Source: Chryseobacterium aureum (GTDB lineage Bacteria > Bacteroidota > Bacteroidia > Flavobacteriales > Weeksellaceae). From it: 64,000 nucleotides of DNA. The position numbers and the translations under genes are program-made. Location: contig NZ_CP034661.1 in the NCBI RefSeq assembly GCF_003971235.1, forward strand, positions 4,526,001 through 4,590,000, read 5' to 3'. Below are positions 25,614 to 34,698 of the stretch, one piece after another; the stretch's first letter is position 1; every line of letters begins with the position of its first letter. A model generated the notes under the pieces. The model saw only the letters and a program-made list of their open reading frames with translations. It made no database searches and was not told the origin of the DNA.

Positions 25614-26456
25614 ATGAAACAACATAACCAAAACCAGGAATTTCGGTTCAACGAAGTCCTGTTCGAGCACCGCAATAAAGACTATGGTGCCTATGTATTA
25701 AGAAACGAATCAGATAGAATATTAACCAAAGCACTCTTTATCGGAGCAGGTTTAATGGCCGCAGTATCTATCACCCCTTTTGTAATTTCTGCAATGAAAC
25801 CTGCTGATATACCCTCAGGACCGTTATATGAACTTCCAAGAGTTGTTGAAATTCAGGAGATAGATAAACCGAAAGATCCTCCTGCGCAGATTGTAAAACC
25901 CACTCCGCCAGCTCCTGCTGTAAAAGCATATGACAACAGATTACCGGAGCCTAAAGCAATTGTTACTAATGAAAAACAAGTGGAGGATAAAACAAATGCA
26001 GTGGCAAGCACACAGACATCGGAAGGTAAAGAAACTGCCACAGATAGCTATATTCCGATTGTTCCACGTGTTATTGGAGGGGATGGCCCACCTGCGGTGA
26101 AGACTGAGCCGGTAGTGGAAAAGACAGATCCTAAAAAGATTGAAACGGAATTAAGCGTAGAAGCTAATTTTGCAGGAGGCATAGACTCCTTCAGAAATAA
26201 AGTAATGAACAACTTCGATGGTTCAGGATTCGAATCAGAAGATGTTGTAAAGACGACAGTTACCTTTATTGTTGAAATGGACGGAACGATCTCAGGGGTA
26301 AAAGCTAATGGAACCAACGCCGAATTTAACAATGAGGCAGTGAGAACAATCAAAAACATCTCAAGCAAAGGAAAATGGATTCCTGCCAAAAACAAAAAAG
26401 GAGAATTCGTAAGAAGTTATTTCAAATTTCCTATCTCAATGAGGTTTGATAATTAA
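25614..26456 (+). CDS. energy transducer TonB
   Basis: Links proton-motive force from ExbBD to outer-membrane TonB-dependent receptors. It has a short cytoplasmic start, one membrane segment (about 37-58), a Pro/Lys-rich periplasmic spacer (KPKDPPAQIVKPTPPAPAVK) and a C-terminal TonB domain (about 190-280) ending FVRSYFKFPISMRFDN. The N-terminal block FRFNEVLFEHRNKDYGAYVLR is typical of Bacteroidota TonB proteins. ATG is preferred over the GTG directly before it. No exbB or exbD is adjacent. Confidence 0.88.
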   Translation: MKQHNQNQEFRFNEVLFEHRNKDYGAYVLRNESDRILTKALFIGAGLMAAVSITPFVISAMKPADIPSGPLYELPRVVEIQEIDKPKDPPAQIVKPTPPAPAVKAYDNRLPEPKAIVTNEKQVEDKTNAVASTQTSEGKETATDSYIPIVPRVIGGDGPPAVKTEPVVEKTDPKKIETELSVEANFAGGIDSFRNKVMNNFDGSGFESEDVVKTTVTFIVEMDGTISGVKANGTNAEFNNEAVRTIKNISSKGKWIPAKNKKGEFVRSYFKFPISMRFDN

Positions 26457-26594
26457 TACGAAAAGACACATTTTAATAGTTATCCACAAAGATTTTTTTT
26501 TGTGGATAATTTTTTTTTATCGTTAAATTGCTTATTAACAATATTTTAACTCAATTTTGATTTTCCCCACTCACCGAGAGCAAAGAAAAAAGTG

Positions 26595-26602
26595 TATTTT
26601 TG
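26595..26602 (+). promoter_or_regulatory. -7 promoter element of the parAB group
   Basis: TATTTTTG matches exactly and overlaps the TTG that would extend parA by seven codons. The downstream ATG is therefore the start. Confidence 0.6.
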
Positions 26603-26620
26603 AAACTTAAAGTTCTAATA

Positions 26621-27394
26621 ATGGCAAAAATCATAGGTATTGCTAATCAAAAAGGAGGCGTTGGTAAAACTACCACCGCTGTAAACCTGGCGGCAGCATT
26701 AGGAGTATTGGAAAAAAGAATATTAATCATTGATGCTGATCCTCAGGCGAATGCTACTTCCGGTCTGGGAGTGGAAGATGTTCAGTATTCTACATATAAT
26801 CTACTGGAGCACAGTGCAGAGACAAGAGTGTGTATCAAAAGAACCGCGACTCCGAATCTGGATATTATCCCGTCGCATATCGACCTGGTAGCCGCGGAAA
26901 TTGAATTGGTAGACAAGGAAGACCGTGAGTATATGCTGAAAAAAGCACTGGCAAGTGTAAGAGATGATTATGACTATATCATCATCGACTGTGCACCGAG
27001 TTTAGGTCTTATTACAGTCAATGCGCTTACGGCAGCAGATTCTGTAATCATTCCGATCCAGTGTGAGTATTTTGCATTAGAAGGACTTGGGAAACTTTTG
27101 AATACCGTTAAAAATGTTCAGAAAATCCACAACAAAGATCTTGGCATAGAAGGTCTTCTTCTGACCATGTACGACAGCAGATTGAGATTATCCAATCAGG
27201 TAGTGGAAGAAGTGAATCTTCACTTCCCTGAAATGGTTTTTGAAACCATTATCAGCAGAAACGTAAGATTGAGCGAAGCACCAAGTTTCGGGGAAAGTAT
27301 CCTGAATTATGATGCAGAAAGTAAAGGAGCGGTTCAGTATATTCAGTTGGCTGAAGAAGTTCTTTTAAAGAATGAAAACTTAATAAAGAATTAA
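26621..27394 (+). CDS. parA: chromosome partitioning ATPase ParA (Soj)
   Basis: Walker-type ATPase that works with ParB to segregate the chromosome. The start is MAKIIGIANQKGGVGKTTT, with the deviant Walker A KGGVGKTT at about 11-18. IIDADPQANATSGLG (about 38-52) and IIIDCAPSLGLITVNAL near 119 are the following ParA motifs. Length is 257 residues. It is followed by parB after 67 nt containing a small repeat. The parA-parB-DUF5683-dapB-lepB order appears to be a conserved Flavobacteriales backbone. Confidence 0.95.
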   Translation: MAKIIGIANQKGGVGKTTTAVNLAAALGVLEKRILIIDADPQANATSGLGVEDVQYSTYNLLEHSAETRVCIKRTATPNLDIIPSHIDLVAAEIELVDKEDREYMLKKALASVRDDYDYIIIDCAPSLGLITVNALTAADSVIIPIQCEYFALEGLGKLLNTVKNVQKIHNKDLGIEGLLLTMYDSRLRLSNQVVEEVNLHFPEMVFETIISRNVRLSEAPSFGESILNYDAESKGAVQYIQLAEEVLLKNENLIKN

Positions 27395-27398
27395 ATTA

Positions 27399-27457
27399 AT
27401 AATAAATGGCAGGAAGTGATGCCGGTCATCACCCATCAGACATCATTTATCAATTAT
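27399..27457. repeat. text-like imperfect inverted repeat between parA and parB
   Basis: The left part TAATAAATGGCAGGAAGTGATG faces the right part CATCAGACATCATTTATCAA with partial complementarity. It is composed of ATGAT/ATCAT-type units as at 2737 and 29781. Confidence 0.55.
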
Positions 27458-27461
27458 ATCT

Positions 27462-28352
27462 ATGAAGGACAAAAAAAGAGCTATGGGACGCGGTTTGGGC
27501 GCCATTTTAAGCGCAGAATCCAAAGCAACTATCAATTCAGCTACTGATGAAGGAGCAGATAAGTTTGTGGGAAATATTGTAGAAGTTTCGCTTGAAGATA
27601 TTTATCCGAACCCGACGCAGCCGAGAACTTATTTTGATGAAAAAGCATTAAATGAACTTGCGCAGTCTATTAAAAATCTGGGCGTAATCCAGCCGATTAC
27701 CCTTAGAAAAGACGGCGAAAAGTTTGAAATCATTTCCGGGGAAAGACGTTACAGAGCTACTAAAATTGCTGGGCTAACTACTATTCCTGCCTATATCCGC
27801 TTAGTAAATGATCAGGAACTTCTGGAGATGGCTCTTGTGGAAAATATCCAGAGAGAAGATCTTGATGCCATCGAAATTGCATTAACCTATCACAGGCTTT
27901 TAGAAGAAATAGGTCTTACTCAGGAAAACCTGAGCCAGAGAATAGGAAAAGACAGAAGTACCATTACCAATTCCATCAGACTGTTAAGATTAAATCCGGA
28001 CATTCAGAATGCCATCAGAAGCGGCGAAATTTCTGCAGGACACGGAAGAGCCATCATCAGCCTTGAAAGTGAAGAAGACCAGCAGGTTTTGTTTGATCTT
28101 ATTATCAAAGAAAAATTAAACGTTCGTCAGGCAGAGCAGGCCGCTGCCGCACTGAAGAATCCAAAATCTCCCGCTGCAAAAAAAGCAAAAGTGGAGCTTT
28201 CCAATAACTATAAAAAAGCCCAGAAGACGATTGCAGATATCTTAGACGTAAAAGTAGAAATCAAATCTTCTGGAAATGGTAAAAAAGGTAAAATTGTTCT
28301 GGACTTCAAAAATGAAGAAGAGCTGGAATATATTTTATCCCATATTAAGTAA
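27462..28352 (+). CDS. parB: chromosome partitioning protein ParB
   Basis: CTP-dependent clamp that loads at parS. The N-terminal ParA-contact start is MGRGLGAIL, preceded by a short basic tail. The ParB/Srx core follows (PNPTQPRTYFDEKALNELAQSI near 50; GERRYRATKIAGL near 92; ENIQREDLDAIE near 126), then the KorB-like helix-turn-helix (GKDRSTITNSIRLL near 163) and a C-terminal dimerisation segment. Length 296 is normal. It abuts the DUF5683 gene with no gap. No full parS palindrome was found in this window. Confidence 0.95.
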   Translation: MKDKKRAMGRGLGAILSAESKATINSATDEGADKFVGNIVEVSLEDIYPNPTQPRTYFDEKALNELAQSIKNLGVIQPITLRKDGEKFEIISGERRYRATKIAGLTTIPAYIRLVNDQELLEMALVENIQREDLDAIEIALTYHRLLEEIGLTQENLSQRIGKDRSTITNSIRLLRLNPDIQNAIRSGEISAGHGRAIISLESEEDQQVLFDLIIKEKLNVRQAEQAAAALKNPKSPAAKKAKVELSNNYKKAQKTIADILDVKVEIKSSGNGKKGKIVLDFKNEEELEYILSHIK

Positions 28353-28991
28353 ATGAAGAAAATAGTTTTCACCTTTTTCTTGTGTTTCGCTGCATTGGCC
28401 TACTCACAAGTAAAACCTATTGATACCGTTCGGATGGAGGTTCCTCCGAAAGAAGAACCCCGTGTAGTAAAGCCAGGTAAAACTGAGGCAAAAATTATTG
28501 AAGATCTTGAAAAAGCCAACGGTCCCACAGCAAAAACCATAAAATTAAATCCTACCAGAGCAGGTTTATATTCCGCGGTTTTACCCGGATTAGGACAGTT
28601 TTACAATAAAAAATACTGGAAGATTCCCATTGTTTGGGGAGCTGTAGGAGCAGGGGTAGGAATTGCCGTTTGGAATGACAACCAGTACAAAAAATACCGT
28701 GAATATTACGTGGCAAAACTGAACGGTACTCCTAATGAATTTGTAGATACCCATCCATGGCTGGACAAAAAAGCTTTAGGAAATGCTCAGGACAGAGCCA
28801 AAAGACAAAGGGATTACGCCATCGCGATTACAGGACTGATTTATATTCTGAATATCGTAGATGCCGTAGTTGATGCCCATCTTTACGAAAGCCGTCATGA
28901 CCCCGACCTGGTTTTTAAACCATCGGTTATTCAGGATCAGTATGGATACAGCGCTCCGAAAACAGGATTCAGTTTAAGTTACAGATTTTAA
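28353..28991 (+). CDS. DUF5683 domain membrane protein
   Basis: A 212-residue protein with signal peptide (MKKIVFTFFLCFAALAYSQ) and a conserved block PTRAGLYSAVLPGLGQFYNKKYWKIP (about 67-92) followed by hydrophobic segments, matching DUF5683. This family regularly follows parB in Flavobacteriales. The GLGQxYNKKYWK block recalls the TM2-type membrane fold, but no function is known. Its start touches the parB stop codon, so translation is probably coupled. Confidence 0.85.
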   Translation: MKKIVFTFFLCFAALAYSQVKPIDTVRMEVPPKEEPRVVKPGKTEAKIIEDLEKANGPTAKTIKLNPTRAGLYSAVLPGLGQFYNKKYWKIPIVWGAVGAGVGIAVWNDNQYKKYREYYVAKLNGTPNEFVDTHPWLDKKALGNAQDRAKRQRDYAIAITGLIYILNIVDAVVDAHLYESRHDPDLVFKPSVIQDQYGYSAPKTGFSLSYRF

Positions 28992-29042
28992 AAGACAACA
29001 TCACTGCAGAAATATCAGCAGTATAAAAAATAAAAAGATCAT

Positions 29043-29744
29043 ATGAAAATAGCATTAGTTGGTTATGGTAAAATGGGTAAAATCATTGATGAGATCGCAC
29101 AGAAGAGAGGTCATGAAATAGTTGCCCGCCTGAAGGAAACCCCAACTGCTGAAAATCTTAACAATCCGGACGTTGTGATTGAGTTTTCACTGCCGGAAGT
29201 TGCATTTGAAAACATCAAAGCCTGTCTTGAAAATAAAATTCCGGTGATCTGCGGAACCACAGGCTGGCTGGATCAAAAGGCAGCAATAGAAAAATTAGCT
29301 GTAGATAACGGTACCGCTTTCTTATATGGTTCCAACTTCAGTTTAGGCGTAAATTTATTCTTTGCTTTAAACGAAAAGCTTGCGGATCTGATGAAAAATG
29401 TTGATGAATACTCTTGTCAGCTGGAAGAAATTCACCACATCCATAAAAAAGATGCGCCAAGCGGAACAGCGATCTCCATTGCAGAAGGAATCATCCAGAA
29501 CAATCCGAAATTCGATGCCTGGAAGCTGGAAGAAACAGAAGGTAAGCAGCTTGGAATTTTTGCAGTACGTGAAGATGAAGTACCGGGAACTCACAGCGTG
29601 TATTACAGAAGTGAAGTAGACGAAATCGAAATCAAGCACACCGCTTTCAACAGAAACGGTTTTGCACTGGGAGCTGTAGTGGCTGCAGAATGGATTAAAG
29701 ATAAAAAAGGAAACTTCACAATGAAAGACGTTTTGGGACTTTAA
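29043..29744 (+). CDS. dapB: 4-hydroxy-tetrahydrodipicolinate reductase
   Basis: Second committed step of the diaminopimelate/lysine pathway, supplying peptidoglycan cross-links. The Rossmann start is ALVGYGKMGKIIDEIA, a short variant of the GxxGxMG loop. CGTTGWL lies near 77, and the catalytic/substrate block EIHHIHKKDAPSGTA sits near 130. The 233 residues fit the shorter form found in Bacteroidota. It sits between DUF5683 and lepB in the conserved cluster. Confidence 0.95.
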   Translation: MKIALVGYGKMGKIIDEIAQKRGHEIVARLKETPTAENLNNPDVVIEFSLPEVAFENIKACLENKIPVICGTTGWLDQKAAIEKLAVDNGTAFLYGSNFSLGVNLFFALNEKLADLMKNVDEYSCQLEEIHHIHKKDAPSGTAISIAEGIIQNNPKFDAWKLEETEGKQLGIFAVREDEVPGTHSVYYRSEVDEIEIKHTAFNRNGFALGAVVAAEWIKDKKGNFTMKDVLGL

Positions 29745-29780
29745 TTTGTAACAAATTCTGTAAATTGCAGACCAATAAAC

Positions 29781-29842
29781 AGGTAATGATGAATAGTGAA
29801 TAGTAAACAGCAGACTGCTTTTATCATTTATTACTCATCATT
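29781..29842. repeat. text-like imperfect inverted repeat before lepB
   Basis: The left arm AATGATGAATAGTGAATAGT faces the right arm TTATCATTTATTACTCATCATT with partial complementarity. Composition and placement match the element at 2737. Confidence 0.6.
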
Positions 29843-29871
29843 TTATATTATAAGAATAGGCACAAAAATTT

Positions 29872-31515
29872 ATGAATTATTTTTTAACTTATACAGTATA
29901 TGTCCTCATACTATCATTATTAATGGGGCTTTCATCTTGGAAACTGTTCAAGAAAATGGGCTATAGCCCTTTATTCGCATTTATCCCTTTTTACAACTAT
30001 TTCATCATCCTTAAAGAAACAAAGCATCCGAAATGGTGGGCCATCCTGTCTTATCTTCCGATTGTAGGTCCCATCATGATGTCTGTTTTCCATCTTTATT
30101 TAGTGAAAAAGTTTGGAAAAACACTTTTCAAAGACCAGATTCTTACAGTACTTCTTCCGTTTATTTATATGGCGGTGATCAACTATTCTAAAGATGTAGA
30201 GTTAGAAGATGAAAACGCAAACGACCTGTTCCTTACAGATGAAGAGAAAAACGACAAAAAGAAAGATACCTTTGTGGGTTCCATCACCTTTGCAGTAGTT
30301 TTTGCCACCATCATCCACGTTTTCGTAACACAGCCTTTCGGAATTCCTACAGGATCCATGGAAAGAACATTACTGGTGGGTGACTTCCTTTTTGTGAACA
30401 AATGGAGCTACGGTTACCGACTTCCGATGCGTCCCGTTGCAATACCTTTCCTTCAGGGAACTATTATGGATACAGGACAGAAAGGTAACCCTAAAGATGA
30501 TCCGAAGTCTTATGTGGACGCTGTAAAACTGCCTTACACAAGAATTTTACAATTCAACAAACCACAGAAAAATGATGTAGTTGTTTTCAACTATCCTCAG
30601 GATTCTGTACATACAGCGATTGACAGAAAAGATCCTTACGTAAAAAGATGTGTAGCTACAGCAGGGGATACTTTTGAAATGAGAGGCGGAAGACTTTTCG
30701 TTAACGGAAAGCCGGAAACTGTTTTAGGAGATCAGGAAGTACAGCATGGATATGTCGTAAGCACAGATGCTCAATTGGATATTCCAACTTTATATAAGGT
30801 ATACGGATTTTTACCGGTTCGTGAATTTCAACAGGATAGCGGAGGGTATCTTTATGCTTTTCAGGGTTTAACGGATAAAGTGGCCAAAGAAATCAAAGAA
30901 CTCCCTCACGTTACAGATATCAAAGAACAGATTTTTGCAAAAGAAGAATCAGCAGTTGCTTATAAAGATGAGGCGAGAACAAAAATTGATACTACCCAAT
31001 CTATTTTCCCAATTAACAAACCTTGGAATGCTGATTGGTACGGGCCGTTAAGAATTCCTAAAAAAGGAGATGTAGTGGCAATCAACCAGGAAACACTTCC
31101 GACGTATCAATGGATTATTTCTGAATATGAGCACAACAGCTTAGAAAAGAAAAACGGAAAAATTTTCATCAACGGAAAAGAAGCAAACCAATATACGATT
31201 CAGCAGGATTACTATATGATGGTGGGGGATAACAGAGATGCTTCATTAGATGCTAGATTCTTTGGTTTTGTTCCGGAAGAAAATATTGTCGGAAAACCAA
31301 TGTTCACATGGATGAGCTTACAGGGAGCATTTTCTGATAACAGTTCTACCTATCAGGCACCATTCAAAATCCGTTGGGAGAGAATGTTCAAAGCAACCAA
31401 TACAGGAGAAGCCAATAAAACCTCTTACTGGTGGATTGCAGCCATGATTTTGATCCTGTTCTTCGGATGGGAGTATTTCGTGAAGCTATTCAGAAAAAAC
31501 AAAACAGAAGAATAG
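29872..31515 (+). CDS. lepB: signal peptidase I (long Bacteroidota form)
   Basis: Cleaves signal peptides of secreted proteins at the outer face of the inner membrane. Several N-terminal hydrophobic segments (about 5-105) precede the anchor helix (136-154). The catalytic Ser162 lies in PTGSMERTL and Lys258 in YVKRCVATAGD. The GDNRDASLDAR box is at 452-462 and a C-terminal membrane helix at about 515-535. At 547 residues it is much longer than the 324-residue E. coli enzyme because of an extended insert between boxes D and E. The next gene, a degenerate paralogue, overlaps its stop by one base. Confidence 0.93.
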   Translation: MNYFLTYTVYVLILSLLMGLSSWKLFKKMGYSPLFAFIPFYNYFIILKETKHPKWWAILSYLPIVGPIMMSVFHLYLVKKFGKTLFKDQILTVLLPFIYMAVINYSKDVELEDENANDLFLTDEEKNDKKKDTFVGSITFAVVFATIIHVFVTQPFGIPTGSMERTLLVGDFLFVNKWSYGYRLPMRPVAIPFLQGTIMDTGQKGNPKDDPKSYVDAVKLPYTRILQFNKPQKNDVVVFNYPQDSVHTAIDRKDPYVKRCVATAGDTFEMRGGRLFVNGKPETVLGDQEVQHGYVVSTDAQLDIPTLYKVYGFLPVREFQQDSGGYLYAFQGLTDKVAKEIKELPHVTDIKEQIFAKEESAVAYKDEARTKIDTTQSIFPINKPWNADWYGPLRIPKKGDVVAINQETLPTYQWIISEYEHNSLEKKNGKIFINGKEANQYTIQQDYYMMVGDNRDASLDARFFGFVPEENIVGKPMFTWMSLQGAFSDNSSTYQAPFKIRWERMFKATNTGEANKTSYWWIAAMILILFFGWEYFVKLFRKNKTEE

Positions 31516-32189
31516 TGTTTAAAAGTAAAATATTTAATAGAGTCCTTTTAACAGGCAGCTTTATTGTAACTCTTTTTATTATTGCAAAACTCTCCGGGGT
31601 TTTGCAATATGCTTTTGTACCCACGGCAGGCAATGAACCTACCATCAAAAAAAAGTCATTCATTGTGATGACCAATATCCTTTCTTATGACAGATTTAAA
31701 ATGATTGCTTATAATCAGACTAATCTGGATTATCCTCAGGGGGCTTATGTCCAAAGATTAATAGGAAGAGAAAATGATGTGATTGTCATTAAGAATGGTA
31801 AATTATACGTCAATAATACGCTGATTGATCATTTTAATGTAAAACATGCTTACAAAATAGACAGAGCTTATGCAAATGATCTCCTGTTAAAAGGAACGGA
31901 AGAAAGCGAAATCTTTCAGATTGACAATAATTTTTTCATTACCCAATTAAGTGATAAAGAACTTAATGATAATTTTTTCCATGAAAGGTTTATCAACCCC
32001 AACGTGGACCAGGATATCCGTAAAATTTATCATAAAGACTGGACTGCCGATAACTTTGGCCCGGTAAGAGTGCCAGCTGGAAAACTATTCTTTTTAGGAG
32101 ATAACCGGAATGCAAGCTTAGATTCCCGATATTTAGGCTTTATTGATGAGAAAAATGCTGTAGGAAGGGTTATTTACCCTAAAAATTAG
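31515..32189 (+). CDS. catalytically degenerate signal peptidase I paralogue
   Basis: A 224-residue S26-family protein with one N-terminal membrane anchor (about 8-32) and the box E motif GDNRNASLDSR (195-205). Aligned without gaps to box B of the neighbouring LepB, its VPTAGNEPTI has Gly39 where the catalytic Ser should be. Box D reads YVQRLIGREND with Gln80 replacing the catalytic Lys. Both members of the Ser-Lys dyad are therefore missing while the fold motifs are kept. The start is GTG overlapping the lepB stop (TAGTG). A longer frame into lepB is rejected. It may be a regulator or chaperone of LepB. Confidence 0.8.
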   Translation: MFKSKIFNRVLLTGSFIVTLFIIAKLSGVLQYAFVPTAGNEPTIKKKSFIVMTNILSYDRFKMIAYNQTNLDYPQGAYVQRLIGRENDVIVIKNGKLYVNNTLIDHFNVKHAYKIDRAYANDLLLKGTEESEIFQIDNNFFITQLSDKELNDNFFHERFINPNVDQDIRKIYHKDWTADNFGPVRVPAGKLFFLGDNRNASLDSRYLGFIDEKNAVGRVIYPKN

Positions 32190-32200
32190 ATTATATAATT

Positions 32201-32818
32201 ATGCAAAATATTTTATTACCGGCATTTTATATGCCTCCGATTTCATGGTTTTCAGTGTTTTTGAATTCTGAGAACGAAGTGGTACTGGAACAGTTTGAAA
32301 ACTTTCCGAAACAGACCTATAGAAACAGAGCTAACATCTATGGAGCCAACGGAAAGCTCTCATTAATAATCCCTATCCACCATAACGGGAAAAGAGAATT
32401 TAAAGATATTGAGATCTCTTACCGTGAAGACTGGAGAACCCTTCACTGGAAATCAATCAAAACAGCCTACCAAAGCTCTCCTTATTTTGAATATTATGAA
32501 GAGAAATTCAGAAAGATATTCGACCTTAAAGAAAAATTTCTTTTGGATTTTAACCTTAAAGGCATCGAAGTGATCCAACAGATACTGAAAACAGAAAAGG
32601 CACACTCTTTGAATGAAGAATATATCAAAAATCCTCAAAGTATTGATTTCAGAGAAAAATTTTCTGCAAAGCTTCCTTCAGTATTTGACATGGAAGAATA
32701 TTACCAGACGTTTTCTGATAAATTCGGATTTTTAGAAGATCTGTCGGTTCTTGACATTATTTGTAATAAAGGCCCGGAATCTATGGTGTACATCAAAAAT
32801 ATAAAACAGGCACATTAG
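32201..32818 (+). CDS. WbqC family protein
   Basis: A 205-residue soluble protein matching the WbqC-like family, whose members occur in glycan loci and in this conserved Flavobacteriales cluster. Family blocks seen are LLPAFYMPPISWFSVFLNS at the start, NFPKQTYRNRANIYGANG near 44-61 and LIIPIHHNGKREFKDIEISYREDWRTLHWKS near 64-95. The biochemical role is not established. It lies 11 nt after the signal peptidase paralogue and is probably in the same transcript. Confidence 0.85.
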   Translation: MQNILLPAFYMPPISWFSVFLNSENEVVLEQFENFPKQTYRNRANIYGANGKLSLIIPIHHNGKREFKDIEISYREDWRTLHWKSIKTAYQSSPYFEYYEEKFRKIFDLKEKFLLDFNLKGIEVIQQILKTEKAHSLNEEYIKNPQSIDFREKFSAKLPSVFDMEEYYQTFSDKFGFLEDLSVLDIICNKGPESMVYIKNIKQAH

Positions 32819-32890
32819 AATACCACCGCTATTAATAGGAAAGTGAACCGGCGATGGGTATTTGGCTTAAAAAAAATTAAATATCAACAT

Positions 32891-34573
32891 ATGAAAAAGG
32901 TAGTATTAGCTGCAGTTTTTTTAGCAGGTTTTAGCTTCTCTTTTGCACAGGAATCTAAAGCTAAAAGTAAAGATCCAAACGAAGATAAAGATCTTATGAC
33001 ATGGTATCATAAGGACTTTGCAACGGCAAAAGTATATGGAGTAAATACGGCAAATGCTTATAAATACTTAGAATCTAAAGGACTGAAGCCTAAAACCGTA
33101 GTGGTAGGAGTTTTGGATAGCGGAGTACAGGTAGATCACCCGGGATTGGTGAAAAATGTTTGGTCTAATCCAAACGAAATTCCTGGAAACGGTAAAGATG
33201 ATGACGGAAACGGATATATTGATGATGTACACGGATGGAACTTCATAGGAGGTAAAAACGGAGATATTGATATCGACAATATGGAGGTAACAAGAGTAGT
33301 TGCCAAATACAAACCTGTTTTTGAAGGGACAGATTCCGCAAAGAATAAAGCCAACCAGGCTCAGATGAAAGACGAGTTTGAGATGTATATGAAGGCCAAA
33401 GATATGTTCAATAAAAAAAGTATCGAGGCTATACAGAATTTCAAAACCTATTCTATGCTGAATGAGTTGATTCCTAATATGGTCAAATTATTGGGAGGTA
33501 AGCCCGTTACCGCAGAAACGATCTCAGCCATCAAAGCACCCACAGATCAGAGAGACGCCATCGCATTGGATTTCTTAGGCCAAATTTCTCAAAGCCCCGA
33601 ATTCAAAGGAAAATCATCTGCTGAATTTGAAAAAAAGATGAAGGAGGAAATGAAAGAAGCTATTGACCACTTCGCTCCGGCAGCAAAACAATATGATCTT
33701 TCCTATGATCCGAGAAAAGAAATTGTAGGAGACAACTATGATGACTATTCGGAAAAGAATTATGGTAACAACCATTACGAAGGACCGGATGCAGAGCACG
33801 GAACCCACGTAGCAGGAATTATTGCAGGGCTTCCTCAAGGAAAAGAAGTTCAGTACGGCGTGGCGTCCAAAGTCGCTAAAATCATGTCTGTAAGAACAGT
33901 TCCCAATGGAGATGAAAGAGACAAAGACGTGGCTAATGCTATCAGATATGCAGTGGATAACGGAGCAAAAGTATTGAACATGAGCTTCGGGAAACCTGTT
34001 TCTCCAGGTAAAAATGTAGTGTGGGATGCTTTTAAATATGCCGAAGATAAAGGCGTTCTTTTAGTAAAAGCCGCAGGAAACGAAAACGAAGATGTAGCAG
34101 AACATTTGGCATACCCTACCAACTTTAAAAATGTTACCGATGAAAAACCATTTGTAAGCAATGTTTTGGTTGTAGGAGCCAGTACCAATAAAAATGATGC
34201 CCTGAGAGCAGACTTCTCTAATTACAATAAGAAAATGGTGAACGTTTTTGCGCCGGGAGAAGAAATTTATTCTACTGTTCCTAAAAACGAATACAGATAT
34301 CTTCAGGGAACTTCAATGGCCTCACCGGTTGTAGCAGGAGCCGCCGCCGTTTTATTGGCCTATATGCCGGATCTTAAACCATACCAGATCATTGAAGCAT
34401 TGGTGAAAAGCAGCAATCCAAGCACTGCAAACGGATTTGCAGATCAATCCCAGGCCGGAGGGGTTATAGACCTTAAAAAAGCAGCAGAATACGCCTATAC
34501 GAATTTCTACAAAGGAAAACCTTCCGGAACTCCTAAGCCTTCGAAATCCGTAAAAAAGGCTGTTAAAAAATAA
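32891..34573 (+). CDS. secreted S8 family (subtilisin-like) serine protease
   Basis: Exported protease of 560 residues with a signal peptide (MKKVVLAAVFLAGFSFSFAQ). The catalytic triad is complete: Asp near 76 in VVGVLDSGVQVDHPG, His near 305 in EHGTHVAGIIAG, and Ser near 475 in GTSMASPVVAGAA. About 230 residues separate Asp and His, against roughly 30-40 in subtilisin. The insert is mostly helical and charged, and may act as a lid or propeptide-like module. The GTG 16 codons upstream is rejected because the signal peptide starts at this ATG. There is no T9SS sorting domain. The C-terminus ends in a Lys-rich tail. Confidence 0.92.
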   Translation: MKKVVLAAVFLAGFSFSFAQESKAKSKDPNEDKDLMTWYHKDFATAKVYGVNTANAYKYLESKGLKPKTVVVGVLDSGVQVDHPGLVKNVWSNPNEIPGNGKDDDGNGYIDDVHGWNFIGGKNGDIDIDNMEVTRVVAKYKPVFEGTDSAKNKANQAQMKDEFEMYMKAKDMFNKKSIEAIQNFKTYSMLNELIPNMVKLLGGKPVTAETISAIKAPTDQRDAIALDFLGQISQSPEFKGKSSAEFEKKMKEEMKEAIDHFAPAAKQYDLSYDPRKEIVGDNYDDYSEKNYGNNHYEGPDAEHGTHVAGIIAGLPQGKEVQYGVASKVAKIMSVRTVPNGDERDKDVANAIRYAVDNGAKVLNMSFGKPVSPGKNVVWDAFKYAEDKGVLLVKAAGNENEDVAEHLAYPTNFKNVTDEKPFVSNVLVVGASTNKNDALRADFSNYNKKMVNVFAPGEEIYSTVPKNEYRYLQGTSMASPVVAGAAAVLLAYMPDLKPYQIIEALVKSSNPSTANGFADQSQAGGVIDLKKAAEYAYTNFYKGKPSGTPKPSKSVKKAVKK

Positions 34574-34603
34574 TTTATCTCCCTGTGTTTAAGGAGAAAC
34601 CAT

Positions 34604-34632
34604 AAAGAGTCCGAATTTTTTTCGGACTTTTT
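34604..34632 (+). terminator. terminator after the S8 protease gene
   Basis: An 8-bp stem AGTCCGAA/TTCGGACT around a T5 loop is followed by a T tract. Confidence 0.8.
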
Positions 34633-34698
34633 ATTTTTTATTTTAAATTTTGGCACGGTTTTTTGTAACTTTATAGTAACAAAATAATAAACAACAAA

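Noticed and set aside
31431..31514. Upstream extension of the signal peptidase paralogue inside lepB
   Set aside because: The extension reads the lepB C-terminus in another frame. The GTG at the lepB stop gives a normal signal-anchor protein.
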